Positions 35,564 to 44,361 of a stretch of 64,000 bases of DNA are shown here, in pieces (the stretch's first letter is position 1; each line of letters starts with the position of its first letter). Location: the NCBI RefSeq assembly GCF_007845675.1, contig NZ_VOBR01000020.1, positions 62,001 through 126,000 on the forward strand. The letters run 5' to 3'. The stretch comes from Lentzea tibetensis (GTDB taxonomy: Bacteria; Actinomycetota; Actinomycetes; Mycobacteriales; Pseudonocardiaceae). The notes below the pieces were generated by a model. That model was not told the DNA's origin. It ran no database searches and saw only the letters and a list, made by a program, of their open reading frames with translations. The translations under genes and the position numbers were made by a program.

Positions 35564-37351
35564 ATGAGTGCACCCCGCAGAAACATCAGCCGCCGCAACC
35601 TCTTGACGGCTGGAAGCGCTCTCGCCGCGAGCACGACCATGACCACGCTGGGCCTGGGCCGGGCCTCCGCCGCGCCGAGGGTCGACGCGGACGTGATCGT
35701 CGTCGGAAGTGGACTCGCGGGGCTCGTCGCGACCTCCGAGCTCGCCGCCGCGGGCAGGCGGGTTCTGCTGGTGGACCAGGAGCCCGAGGCCAGCCTCGGC
35801 GGCCAGGCCTTCTGGTCGTTGGGCGGGTTGTTCTTCGTCGACTCCCACGAGCAGCGGCTGTCGGGCATCAAGGACTCGCTGGAACTGGCCCGCACCGACT
35901 GGTTCAACACGGCGGGCTTCGACCGCGGCGCCGACGACCCGATGGGCGAGGACTACTGGGCGTCGCGGTGGGCCGAGAAGTACCTGGAGTTCGCCGCGGG
36001 CGAGAAGCGCGCGTGGCTGGCGGGGCTGGGCATGCGGTGGGTGTCCATCGTCGGCTGGGCCGAACGCGGCGGGCAGCTCGCCGACGGGCCGGGCAACTCC
36101 GTGCCGCGCTTCCACCTGACGCTGGGCACCGGCCCCGGTGTCATGGAGCCGTTCGAGAAGCTCGTGCGCGCCGCGGTGGCACGGGGCACGGTCACCTTCC
36201 GGTTCCGGCACCAGGTCGACGGGCTCATCACCACGAACGGTGCCGTCACCGGTGTGCGCGGCAGCGTCCTGCAGCCCAGCGGTGCCGCGCGCGGCACACC
36301 CAGTTCCCGCACCAAGGTCGGCGACTTCGAGCTGTACGCGCCGATGGTCGTCGTCACCTCCGGCGGTATCGGCGGCAACCAGGACCTCGTCCGGCGCAAC
36401 TGGCCCGCCCGCCTCGGCACCCCGCCCGCCCGCATGATCACCGGCGTGCCCGCGCACGTCGACGGCCGCATGCTGGCGATCAGCGAGCTGGCCGGAGCCC
36501 GGCTGGTCAACCGCGACCGCATGTGGCACTACACGGAGGGGCTGGCCAACCACACGCCCATCTGGCCCGGCCACGGGATCCGCGTGCTCGCCGCGCCCTC
36601 GTCGTTGTGGTTCGACGCCGAGGGCCGCCGCTTCCCCAGCCCCGGCATGCCCAGCTACGACACGCTCGGCACGCTGGAGCTGATCCAGCGCTCCGGGCAC
36701 GGCTACTCGTGGTTCGTGCTGAACAAGAAGATCATCGACAAGGAGTTCGTGCTCTCGGGTTCCGAGCAGAACCCGGAGCTCACCCGGAAGGACCTCATCG
36801 CCTACCTCGCCAGCCGGTTGCTCAACAGCACTCCCCCGCCGGTCAAGGCGTTCATGGACAAGGGCGAGGACTTCGTCATCGCGAACTCGCTGCCGGACCT
36901 CGTCACCGGCATGAACAGGCTCGCCGGCGGCAACCGGATCCGTCTCGACGACCTGCGCAGGCAGATCACCCTGCGCGACCAGCAGGTCGACAACCCCTTC
37001 ACCAAGGACAGCCAGATCATGGGCGTCCGCAACTCACTCGCCTACACCGGCGACAGCCTCGCCCGCACGGCTCCGCTGCACAAGATCCTCGACCCGGCGG
37101 CGGGCCCGCTGATCGCGATCCGGATGAACATCCTCACCCGCAAAACGCTCGGCGGCCTGCAGACCGATCTGTCCGGGCGCGTGCTCGGGTCGACGGGCCA
37201 GCCGATTCCCGGTCTCTACGCGGCGGGCGAGGTCGCGGGATTCGGCGGCGGCGGTGTGCACGGGTACCGCGCGCTGGAAGGGACGTTCCTCGGCGGCTGC
37301 TTGTTCTCCGGCAGGCAGACCGGGCGCGCCGCCGCGCAGGAAAGCGCCTGA
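35564..37351 (+). CDS. Tat-exported FAD-binding dehydrogenase
   Basis: A 595-residue flavoprotein. The twin-arginine signal (S9-R-R-N-L-L, then a hydrophobic stretch to about ASAAP) predicts folded export. FAD motif VIVVGSGLAGLVATSELAAAG begins near residue 45, GGQAFWSLGGLFFVDS follows, and the C-terminal PGLYAAGEVAGFGGGGVHGYRALEGTFLGG (in parts) completes the fumarate-reductase/KstD-type flavoprotein pattern. The family is usually annotated as FAD-binding dehydrogenase; the substrate is unknown, with steroid or carboxylic-acid-type oxidations likely. GGAGG lies eight bases before the ATG. Probably controlled by the divergent PucR-type protein. A strong terminator follows. Confidence 0.88.
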   Translation: MSAPRRNISRRNLLTAGSALAASTTMTTLGLGRASAAPRVDADVIVVGSGLAGLVATSELAAAGRRVLLVDQEPEASLGGQAFWSLGGLFFVDSHEQRLSGIKDSLELARTDWFNTAGFDRGADDPMGEDYWASRWAEKYLEFAAGEKRAWLAGLGMRWVSIVGWAERGGQLADGPGNSVPRFHLTLGTGPGVMEPFEKLVRAAVARGTVTFRFRHQVDGLITTNGAVTGVRGSVLQPSGAARGTPSSRTKVGDFELYAPMVVVTSGGIGGNQDLVRRNWPARLGTPPARMITGVPAHVDGRMLAISELAGARLVNRDRMWHYTEGLANHTPIWPGHGIRVLAAPSSLWFDAEGRRFPSPGMPSYDTLGTLELIQRSGHGYSWFVLNKKIIDKEFVLSGSEQNPELTRKDLIAYLASRLLNSTPPPVKAFMDKGEDFVIANSLPDLVTGMNRLAGGNRIRLDDLRRQITLRDQQVDNPFTKDSQIMGVRNSLAYTGDSLARTAPLHKILDPAAGPLIAIRMNILTRKTLGGLQTDLSGRVLGSTGQPIPGLYAAGEVAGFGGGGVHGYRALEGTFLGGCLFSGRQTGRAAAQESA

Positions 37352-37361
37352 AGCTCGAGGG

Positions 37362-37395
37362 CGGCCGCTGGGACCTCCAGGAGGTCCAGCGGCCG
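37362..37395 (+). terminator. Rho-independent-like terminator after dehydrogenase gene
   Basis: CGGCCGCTGG pairs with CCAGCGGCCG, and the stem continues through ACCTCC/GGAGGT with one bulged base. The downstream sequence is T-rich (TTCTTCACTGTTTG). It starts ten bases after the stop codon. Confidence 0.75.
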
Positions 37396-37417
37396 TAGGC
37401 CGTTCTTCACTGTTTGT

Positions 37418-37425
37418 TTGTTCAC
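37418..37425. promoter_or_regulatory. TTGTTCAC motif upstream of DUF4185 operon
   Basis: TTGTTCAC preceded by a TTTG repeat occurs about 80 bases before the DUF4185 start. The same octamer occurs twice in the region between the nSTAND-WD40 gene and the fourth inhibitor-like gene (44180-44187 and 44260-44267). I infer a common regulator of these secreted-protein genes. Confidence 0.4.
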
Positions 37426-37502
37426 CGGCGGACGTCGACCGCTAACAACCCCGCGGCACTACACATGGCGAGGCAGCGACCACGAGCCCGGAAGGGGCGC
37501 CT

Positions 37503-38969
37503 GTGCTTGCCCACCTCGCCACCACCGCACTGCTGCTCGTCTCGACACCGCTCCCCGGCGACGCCCAGGTGGCCGGACTGATCGCCGGCCAGGGCGCGGG
37601 TGACATCAACAGCACGGCGAGCCGGTACGCGGTGCACGCGACGGACCTCGGCGTGATGTGGCGGGACAGCCGCGGCCGGGTGGCGATCGCCTTCGGCGAC
37701 ACCTACGGGGCCGGGTGGGGCGGGCACGGGGCAGGCCCGGAGACCGCGGACTGGCGGTTCAACGTGCTCGCGCACTCGACCGACCGCGACCTCGCCGACG
37801 GCTTGAGCATCGACTCGATGGTCACCGACCGGCCCGGCCACGCGAAGCAGATCCTGCCCGGCGACCCGTCGGTGCAGGAGGTGACCGTGATCCCCACCGC
37901 CGCGGTCAGCGTGGGGTCGCGGGACTACCTGCACTACATGTCGGTGCGCAGCTGGGGACCCGCCGGAACGTGGACGACCAACTACGCGGGCCTCGCCTAC
38001 TCCGACGACGGCGGGCAGAACTGGGTGAAGCCCGCGAGCGCGCGCTGGGCCAACCCCGGCAGCGGTTTCCAGCTCGGCGCGATGGTGCGCAAGGGCGGCT
38101 ACGTCTACCTGTTCGGCACGCCGAACGGCAGGCTCGGTGACTCGAGCGTCAGCCGGGTACCGGAGAACGCCGTGCTGAACCTCGCGGCCTACCAGTACTG
38201 GACCGGCTCGAGCTGGCGGACCGGCGCGCCCGCCAGCGCGGTCCCGGTGATGTCGGGACAGGTCGGCGAACTGTCCGTGCAGTACAACTCGGTGCTCGGC
38301 CGATGGGTCGCGCTGCACCTCGACGAGAACCGCGCGGCCATCGTGCTGCGCACCGCGCCCGATCCGACCGGGCCGTGGACCGGTGGCCAGGTGGTGGCCG
38401 ACGGCGCGACTCATCCAGGGCTCTACGGCGCGTTCCTGCACCCCGACAGCGCGACTAGCTCGGTGCTGCACTTCGCGATGTCGCGTTGGGACCCGTACCA
38501 CGTCGAGTTGATGCGCTTGCCGCTCGCCGACGTGCCCGCCGACCGGAACCTGGTGCAGGAAGGCGGTTTCGAGCACCGCACCGGCGCGTGGCGGGTCACC
38601 GGGCAGGGCGGGGTGGACCAGGGGCTCGGCCAGGCGCACTCGGGCGCGAACAACGGGTGGGTCCGCAACAGCACCGGCTGGAACGACCTGTTCCAGCACG
38701 CGGTCGTCCGGCCGGGCAAGCGCTACCGGCTCAGCGGCTGGGTGCGCAGCTCCAGCACGACCAGTGACGGCTTCTTCGGAGTGCGCCGTCCCGACGGCGG
38801 CGGCGTTGTCGCCGAACAGAAGTACGGCTCGTTGCCCGCGTACCGCAGGCTCGCGGTCGAGTTCACCGCGACCGAGCCGCGGGTCGAGGTCTTCGCGGGC
38901 GTCTGGGCGCACAACGGGCAGGACACCTGGGCGCAGGTCGACGACCTCCTGCTCGAACCGATCGATTGA
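37503..38969 (+). CDS. Secreted DUF4185 protein with carbohydrate-binding-like tail
   Basis: A 488-residue exported protein. A short signal peptide (residues 1-20) leads into a DUF4185 beta-propeller-like domain (about 25-345): GVMWRDSRGRVAIAFGDTY, LAYSDDGGQNWVKP, YVYLFGTPNGR, LHFAMSRWDPYHVELMRLPL. The C-terminal 135 residues (NLVQEGGFEHRTGAWRVTG onward) form a jelly-roll module like CBM or galactose-binding domains. The propeller type resembles sialidase/arabinanase-like glycosidases, but activity is not established. GTG start with GGAAGGGG upstream. First gene of an apparent operon with three small secreted proteins (gaps 16-23 bases). Confidence 0.82.
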   Translation: MLAHLATTALLLVSTPLPGDAQVAGLIAGQGAGDINSTASRYAVHATDLGVMWRDSRGRVAIAFGDTYGAGWGGHGAGPETADWRFNVLAHSTDRDLADGLSIDSMVTDRPGHAKQILPGDPSVQEVTVIPTAAVSVGSRDYLHYMSVRSWGPAGTWTTNYAGLAYSDDGGQNWVKPASARWANPGSGFQLGAMVRKGGYVYLFGTPNGRLGDSSVSRVPENAVLNLAAYQYWTGSSWRTGAPASAVPVMSGQVGELSVQYNSVLGRWVALHLDENRAAIVLRTAPDPTGPWTGGQVVADGATHPGLYGAFLHPDSATSSVLHFAMSRWDPYHVELMRLPLADVPADRNLVQEGGFEHRTGAWRVTGQGGVDQGLGQAHSGANNGWVRNSTGWNDLFQHAVVRPGKRYRLSGWVRSSSTTSDGFFGVRRPDGGGVVAEQKYGSLPAYRRLAVEFTATEPRVEVFAGVWAHNGQDTWAQVDDLLLEPID

Positions 38970-38985
38970 TCCTGGGGAGGAAACA

Positions 38986-39324
38986 GTGAGAAAGGCATTG
39001 CTGGTCAGCATTTCGGCCGCGGCGTTGGGGGCAGCCGCACTCGTGACCGCGGCGCCCGCGAGCGCGGCGCCGACGTGTCCGCGCGGCTTCGCGTGCTTCT
39101 ACACCGGGGATGCCGGCACCGGCCGGGTCCTGATCACGCAGAGCGAGACGTGGCAGAACCTGAACGGCCTCGACGGCGTCAGGTCGATCTTCAACAACCA
39201 GGCGGCCGACGACGACGCGTGCGTCGCGTCCGGCCTCAACGGGACCGGGCAGAGGTTCTGCGTCGACGGCGGGACCATCGCCCAGGTGCCGTCGTTCCTG
39301 ACCGTCAGATCGCTCCGCGGCTGA
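38986..39324 (+). CDS. Small secreted protein, inhibitor I36-like
   Basis: A 112-residue exported protein: signal peptide to about ASAAP, then an 84-residue mature domain starting TCPRGFACFYTGDAGTGRVL. The CPRGxxCFY pattern is that of peptidase inhibitor family I36 (Streptomyces metalloproteinase inhibitor), a beta/gamma-crystallin fold. FNNQAADDDACV and RFCVDGG give a further cysteine pair. GTG start with GGGGAGG five bases upstream. The role may be inhibition of extracellular proteases or cell-wall binding; the family assignment is by motif only. Confidence 0.72.
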   Translation: MRKALLVSISAAALGAAALVTAAPASAAPTCPRGFACFYTGDAGTGRVLITQSETWQNLNGLDGVRSIFNNQAADDDACVASGLNGTGQRFCVDGGTIAQVPSFLTVRSLRG

Positions 39325-39347
39325 TGCGACGACCACGAGGGGGAGCA

Positions 39348-39824
39348 GTGAAAGCGATCACCAGGTTCGGTGCGGCACTGGCCGTCGCCGCCGCGGTGCT
39401 GACGTTCGGCACCGTCGGGGCGCAGGCGACGCCCGACCCCACCATCCAGACCATGCTCGACGAGGTCACCACCGCCAACCCCGGCGCGCGGCAGATCGAC
39501 GCCGACACCGTGCGACTGGCCAACGGGGTCGAGGTGACCGCGTCGGCACCGACGCCCTGCCTCTACAAGCACCTGTGCATCTTCGACGGCGTGAACCTGA
39601 CCGGCCGCCAGTGGTCCTTCTACAACTGCGGCTTCGTGAACATCGGTGGTGCCGGCTGGAGCGACCGCATCCAGTCGTTCGACAACAACCAGACACTCGG
39701 CACGGTCTCGATCTTCATGAACTGGAGCGGCTCCAACTGGCAGGAGCTGTACCGCTCACGGGCTCGTGAGGTCCAGATGTCGGTCAACATCGTGCACTGG
39801 ACCGACGGGATCTGGGTGTGCTGA
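39348..39824 (+). CDS. Secreted crystallin/I36-like protein, paralogue 1
   Basis: A 158-residue exported protein: signal peptide to about AQATP, an N-terminal helical segment with TTANPGARQIDADTVRLANG, then a crystallin-like domain CLYKHLCIFDGVNLTGRQW, CGFVNIGGAGWSDRIQSF and DNNQTLGTVSIFMNW, ending HWTDGIWVC. It is clearly homologous to the next gene and to the protein at 44362-44886. Probably an extracellular inhibitor or binding protein. GTG start with GGGGGAG upstream. Confidence 0.78.
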   Translation: MKAITRFGAALAVAAAVLTFGTVGAQATPDPTIQTMLDEVTTANPGARQIDADTVRLANGVEVTASAPTPCLYKHLCIFDGVNLTGRQWSFYNCGFVNIGGAGWSDRIQSFDNNQTLGTVSIFMNWSGSNWQELYRSRAREVQMSVNIVHWTDGIWVC

Positions 39825-39841
39825 AAAATCGGGGAGGACAC

Positions 39842-40315
39842 ATGAAAATCATCAGCGCCATCGGGGCGGTGCTCGTCACGCTCTTCGCACTGACCGGGGC
39901 ACCCGCGCAGGCGGCACCGCTGCCGGACAGCACGGTCAAGGCCATGGTCGAGGAGATGATCGACGCCAACCCCGGCGCGCGGCAGATCAACACCAACACC
40001 GTGCGGCTGGCCAACGGGGTCGAGGCGAGTGCCGTGCCCGCGAGCATCTGCCCTTACTACCGCCTGTGCATCTACGACGGTGAGTACCGCAGCGGCCAGC
40101 AGTGGAACTTCCTCAAGTGCGGGTTCGTCAACATCGGCGCGAGCGGGTGGAGCGACCGGATCAGGTCGTTCTCGAACAACCAGACCCCCGGCACCGTGGC
40201 GATCTTCATGAACTGGACCGGTTCCCAGTGGCAGGAGCTGCACCGGTCCACCGCCTACGAGCGACAGGACACGGTCGGTTCGGTGCACTGGACCGACGGA
40301 CTGTGGGTGTGCTGA
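39842..40315 (+). CDS. Secreted crystallin/I36-like protein, paralogue 2
   Basis: A 157-residue tandem duplicate of the preceding gene: the same ANPGARQI-TVRLANGVE segment, CPYYRLCIYDGEYRSGQQW, CGFVNIGASGWSDRIRSF, NNQTPGTVAIFMNWTGSQW and the terminal HWTDGLWVC. By eye the two share well over half of their residues. A signal peptide precedes (ends about AQAAP). The ATG has GGGGAGG seven bases upstream. Last gene of the DUF4185 operon, followed by a strong terminator. Confidence 0.8.
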   Translation: MKIISAIGAVLVTLFALTGAPAQAAPLPDSTVKAMVEEMIDANPGARQINTNTVRLANGVEASAVPASICPYYRLCIYDGEYRSGQQWNFLKCGFVNIGASGWSDRIRSFSNNQTPGTVAIFMNWTGSQWQELHRSTAYERQDTVGSVHWTDGLWVC

Positions 40316-40326
40316 TCGCTTGACCG

Positions 40327-40363
40327 GTGCGGCCGGGCAGCCGAGGAGGCTGCCCGGCCGCAC
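40327..40363. terminator. Bidirectional terminator hairpin
   Basis: A perfect 16-bp stem (GTGCGGCCGGGCAGCC and its complement) with the five-base loop GAGGA lies between the converging inhibitor operon and the nSTAND-WD40 gene. It can serve both strands. Confidence 0.85.
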
Positions 40364-40367
40364 GGGC

Positions 40368-43300
40368 TCACTGGCGGGCGGACGGGCACGGTGGCTGGAA
40401 GTCGACGCCGGTGAAGTGCTCGTTCCACTCCCCCTGTCCGAGCGCCTGGAAGTTGGCGCAGATCCACGCCGCCGCGCGGTCGGTGTCGCCGTCCCACAAC
40501 CGGGTCGTGCGGTCTTCGCCACCGGTGGCCAGCGTGTGGCCGCCGGGCCGGAACGCCACCGCGTAGACGCGGGTCGTGTGGCCGGTGAGCACCGCCAGTT
40601 CGGCGGGCTTGCCGGGGTCCTGGACGTTCCACAGCCGAGTGGTGACGTCGGCGCCTGCGGTGGCGAGCGTGCTGCCGTCGGCGCTGAACGCGACCGAGTG
40701 GACGGTTTCGGTGTGACTGGTCAGGCTCGCGATCTCCTTGCCGCGCCGGGGATCGCCGACGTCCCACAGCCGGACCGTGTGGTCGGCGCTGCCGGTCGCC
40801 AGTGTGCGGCCGTCGCGGTGGAAGGCCACCGACTTGATGCTGTCGGTGTGCCCCTTCAGCGACAGCAGCTCGTACGGGTGGAGCCGGTCCGTGACGTCCC
40901 ACAGCCGCACCACGTGGCCGGAAGTGCCTCCGGCCACGATGCGACCGTCCGGGCTGAAGGCCACCGACTCGATGTTGTCGACGTCCGAGTCGCCCGTCAG
41001 CACGGTCAGCTGACGTGGCTGCCGGGCGTCGGCGACGTCCCACAGGCGCAGCGAGTGGTCCGCGCTGCCGGTCGCCAACGTCCGGCCGTCCGGGCTGAAC
41101 GCCACCGACTGCACCGACTCGGCGTGACCGGTGAGAGTGGCGAGCTCACCCGGCCGCTGCGGATCGGCCAGGTCCCACAGGCGGACCGTGCGGTCGAGGC
41201 TCGCGGTGGCGAGCAACCGGCTGTCAGGGCTGAAGGTCACGGAGTTGACCGCCGCGGTGTGCGTGGTCGACAGAGCGACATGCCGGGGCCGTCGCACGTC
41301 ACCGATGTCCCACAACCGGACCGTGCCGTCGTAGCTGCCGGTGGCCGTGAAGCGGCCGTCGGGGCTGAACGCCACGGTGTAGACGGCGTCGTCGTGCCCG
41401 GTGAGCACCGGGCCGGGGATGTCCCACAACCGCACGGTGCGGTCGAACCCGGCGGTGGCCAGGGTGCGTCCGTCCGGGGTGAACCGCGCGGTCAGCACCG
41501 GACCGGTGTGGCCCTGCAGGACAGCGAGCTCTCGGGGGCGGCGCGGCGCGGTGACGTCCCAGAGCCGCACGTCGCGCCCCAGGCTGGCGGTGGCCAGGGT
41601 GTGGCCGTCCGGACTGAACGTGACCGCGTGGATGCCGTTCATGTTGTCGGTGAAGACCGCCAGCTCCTCGGGGTGGCGCGGGTCGGTGACCTGCCAGAGG
41701 TGCACGGCGTGGTCGGAGGTGATGCTCGCCAGGGTGGTGCCGTCAGGGCTGAAGGCGACCGATCCGGGCTTGTCGGTGTGCGTCCCCACCAACGCCTGCT
41801 CCGCAGGTGCACCGGGGTTCGTGACGTCCCACAGCCGGACGGTGCGGTCCCAGCTGACCGTCGCCAGCGTGCGGCTCCTCGGACTGAACGCGACCGTGGT
41901 CACCACGTCGGTGTGACCGGTGAGAATGCCGATCTGCCTGGCGTTGCGGGGATCGGTGACGTCCCACAGGCGAACGGTGTGGTCGCTGCTCGCGGTGGCC
42001 AGCAGGGTGCCGTCCGGCGCGAACGCGGCCGACACGACGGCGTGCTCGTGCCCGGTCAGCGGGACCAACTTGGCCGGATGACGGGGATCGGCGAGGTCCC
42101 ACAGCCGGACCGTCCTGTCCTCGCCCGTGGTGACCAGCACCGTGCCCGCCGGGTTGAACGCCACCGACCAGACCGTGCCGGTGTGCGCGGTGAGCACGGA
42201 CAGCTCGACCGGGTGATGGGGGTCGGAGATGTCCCGCACCCGGACGGTGTGGTCGGAGCTCGCCGAGGCCAGCAGTCGCCCGTCCGGGCTGACGGCCACC
42301 GACTGGACGATCGCCTCGTGGCCGGTCAACCGGGTCGCGACCGGCGTGGCCGCCGCGCTGAGCAGGCTGCTGCGGGCCTCGAAGGTGGGCGCCACCTGGA
42401 AAGCGGCCAGGCTGAGCTGGGCGGCCAGGCCCGGATTGCTGGTGCGCGACGTGGCGGCCTGTCCGGCGACCTTCTGGGACAGCGCCGTGTTGCGCTGCCC
42501 GGCGATCGTCTGCCCGGCTTCGGCGGCGAAGATGGTGGTCGCGGTCGCGAGCACGAGCAGTGCGGTGAGCACCCCGACGAGCTGCCGCAGCCGGCGCGCC
42601 CCGCGACGAGCCGCGGCCTGTTCCTCGGTTCGCGCCGCCGCGCTCGCGGCGAGGAAGTCCTTTTCGGACGGACTGAGCGCCACGCCCGCACGGGCCCACT
42701 CCTGCGCCACGTCCAGCCGCACCCCCCGGTACAGCGAGCCAGGATCACGGCGCAGCGCCAGCCAGTCCGCGGTCGCGTCGGTGAGGCCGCGGTGGATCCG
42801 CAGCCCGTCGCGGTCCTCGGCCAGCCAGGCGCGCAGCCGCGGCCACGAGCGGATGAGGGCTTCGTGCGCGATCTCCACGCCGTCCGAGTCGAGCACGATC
42901 AGGCGCGCGGTCGCCAGCCGCTCCAGCACCTCCAGGGTGCTCCCGTCGGAACGGTCGAGCTCGTCGACGCTCACCCGGCGCTTGGTGTCCTCGGTGCCCT
43001 GCCCGAGGGCGCACAGGCGGAGGAAGAGCTGCTTGGCGATGCGTTGCCGTTCGGCGGGCAGGTGGTTGTAGACGTCCTCCGCGGTGTGGGCGACCGCGTG
43101 CTCGATCCCGCCGGCCGCCTCGTAGCCCGCCGTGGTCAGCGTGGTGCCGCGTCGCCGCCGCCACGTCTCCATCAGCGCGTGGGACAGCAGCGGCAGCACC
43201 CCCGGCTGGCCGGAGGCTTCCGCGACGATGCGGGTCACCAGCGCGGACTCCACCGTGCACTTGGCGCGCACCGCGGGCTGGACGACGGCGAGCCTCAGCT

Positions 43301-44159
43301 CGTCGGCCGTCATCGGCCCGACCGTGACCTGACCCGCCCGCAGCACGTCCACCAGCTCCGGGTGCGTGGTGCAGTGGGCGTAGAAGTCCGCGCGCACGCC
43401 GAGCACGACGCGGCAACGGCTGTTGTCGGTCTGCGCGGCGGTCAGCAACTGGTCGATGAACCGAACCCGCTCGTCGGCGTCACGGCACAGGGTGAAGACC
43501 TCTTCGAACTGGTCGACCACCAGCGTCAGCTCGGCGTCGTCCGGCACCACCTGCCGGACCGCGCGGTGCAGCTCCCGCCGGTCCCCACCGAGCGGTTCCA
43601 CCGGCGAGCCCGCGAACCGGCCGAGGTGGATGGCGCACTCCTCGAGCGGGTGCGTCCCCGGCGTGAACAGCACCACCGGACCGGACGAGCCCGCGACCAG
43701 CCCGGCCCGCAGCAGCGACGACTTGCCCGAACCCGACGCGCCGACGACCACCACGACGCGGTGCTCCGCGAGGCGGGAGACCAGCTCCCGCACCAACGGG
43801 TCCCGCCCGAAGAACCTCTCCGCGTCCTCCGCCTGGAACGCCGCCAGCCCCACGTAGGGCGGTGAGCCGGGCCCGTCGACGGGCTCCGGTGGTTCCATCT
43901 CGGCCGCGACCTCGCGCCAGCGCTGCTCCCACTCGTCGGCCGCTCCCCCGCAGGCGCTCACGTACGCGAGCGCGACCTGCAGGCTCGGCAACCGGCGCCC
44001 CGCGGCGGCCTGCGACAGCACCGCCTGCGAGTAATGCGTCTCCGCGCTCAGCTCCCGGTACGTCGGCGATCCAGCCTTTTCCCGCAACAACCGCAGGTCT
44101 CGGGCGAATCTGAGCAGCGCACTGTCACCCGCGTCGAGCGGGCGTTCCCCTCTTGGCAT
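40368..44159 (-). CDS. HTH-nSTAND1-WD40 signalling protein
   Basis: A 1263-residue multi-domain protein. Residues 10-85: XRE-like helix-turn-helix (TYRELSAETHYSQAVLSQAAAG). Residues 100-510: nSTAND1 NTPase module with a lead FFGRDPLVRELVSRL, Walker A GASGSGKSS at 140-148 and Walker B VVDQFEE at 214-220. Residues 526-546: one predicted transmembrane helix (LVGVLTALLVLATATTIFA). From about 610 to the end: some fourteen WD40 blades (TGHTDVVTTVAFSP, VRLWDVTDP and variants). The architecture is that of actinobacterial STAND regulators that couple ligand sensing by the propeller to NTP-driven oligomerisation. It is flanked on both sides by secreted inhibitor-like genes and may regulate them. Confidence 0.92.
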   Translation of the reverse strand: MPRGERPLDAGDSALLRFARDLRLLREKAGSPTYRELSAETHYSQAVLSQAAAGRRLPSLQVALAYVSACGGAADEWEQRWREVAAEMEPPEPVDGPGSPPYVGLAAFQAEDAERFFGRDPLVRELVSRLAEHRVVVVVGASGSGKSSLLRAGLVAGSSGPVVLFTPGTHPLEECAIHLGRFAGSPVEPLGGDRRELHRAVRQVVPDDAELTLVVDQFEEVFTLCRDADERVRFIDQLLTAAQTDNSRCRVVLGVRADFYAHCTTHPELVDVLRAGQVTVGPMTADELRLAVVQPAVRAKCTVESALVTRIVAEASGQPGVLPLLSHALMETWRRRRGTTLTTAGYEAAGGIEHAVAHTAEDVYNHLPAERQRIAKQLFLRLCALGQGTEDTKRRVSVDELDRSDGSTLEVLERLATARLIVLDSDGVEIAHEALIRSWPRLRAWLAEDRDGLRIHRGLTDATADWLALRRDPGSLYRGVRLDVAQEWARAGVALSPSEKDFLAASAAARTEEQAAARRGARRLRQLVGVLTALLVLATATTIFAAEAGQTIAGQRNTALSQKVAGQAATSRTSNPGLAAQLSLAAFQVAPTFEARSSLLSAAATPVATRLTGHEAIVQSVAVSPDGRLLASASSDHTVRVRDISDPHHPVELSVLTAHTGTVWSVAFNPAGTVLVTTGEDRTVRLWDLADPRHPAKLVPLTGHEHAVVSAAFAPDGTLLATASSDHTVRLWDVTDPRNARQIGILTGHTDVVTTVAFSPRSRTLATVSWDRTVRLWDVTNPGAPAEQALVGTHTDKPGSVAFSPDGTTLASITSDHAVHLWQVTDPRHPEELAVFTDNMNGIHAVTFSPDGHTLATASLGRDVRLWDVTAPRRPRELAVLQGHTGPVLTARFTPDGRTLATAGFDRTVRLWDIPGPVLTGHDDAVYTVAFSPDGRFTATGSYDGTVRLWDIGDVRRPRHVALSTTHTAAVNSVTFSPDSRLLATASLDRTVRLWDLADPQRPGELATLTGHAESVQSVAFSPDGRTLATGSADHSLRLWDVADARQPRQLTVLTGDSDVDNIESVAFSPDGRIVAGGTSGHVVRLWDVTDRLHPYELLSLKGHTDSIKSVAFHRDGRTLATGSADHTVRLWDVGDPRRGKEIASLTSHTETVHSVAFSADGSTLATAGADVTTRLWNVQDPGKPAELAVLTGHTTRVYAVAFRPGGHTLATGGEDRTTRLWDGDTDRAAAWICANFQALGQGEWNEHFTGVDFQPPCPSARQ

Positions 44160-44179
44160 GCCACACCCCCAGATGTCGA

Positions 44180-44269
44180 TTGTTCACGAATCCGCGGGCG
44201 CACGTCTCGCTCAATGATCACAAATACTCCATACGCAGTACGGAGAAGCCACTGTTCGGTTGTTCACGA
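44180..44269. promoter_or_regulatory. Divergent promoter region with repeated TTGTTCACGA
   Basis: TTGTTCACGA occurs at 44180-44189 and again at 44260-44269, 80 bp apart. Between them lies the inverted repeat CTCCATAC / GTACGGAG (44227-44234 and 44238-44245, one mismatch). The region separates the nSTAND-WD40 gene from the fourth inhibitor-like gene and likely holds sites for a shared regulator. Confidence 0.5.
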
Positions 44270-44361
44270 GGTTGTTTGTTTGGCGCTCGCCACCGATCCG
44301 AATCAACGCGGCCGAGCTAGCTTGGGGCCACCTCGATCGAGCAAGAACTGGGGAGGAATAC

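Noticed and set aside
40320-43865. 1181-residue rightward reading frame opposite the nSTAND-WD40 gene
   Set aside because: It is the mirror of a GC-rich WD40 coding region: Arg/Gly/Gln-rich, no domains, and fully antisense to a gene with many recognisable motifs.
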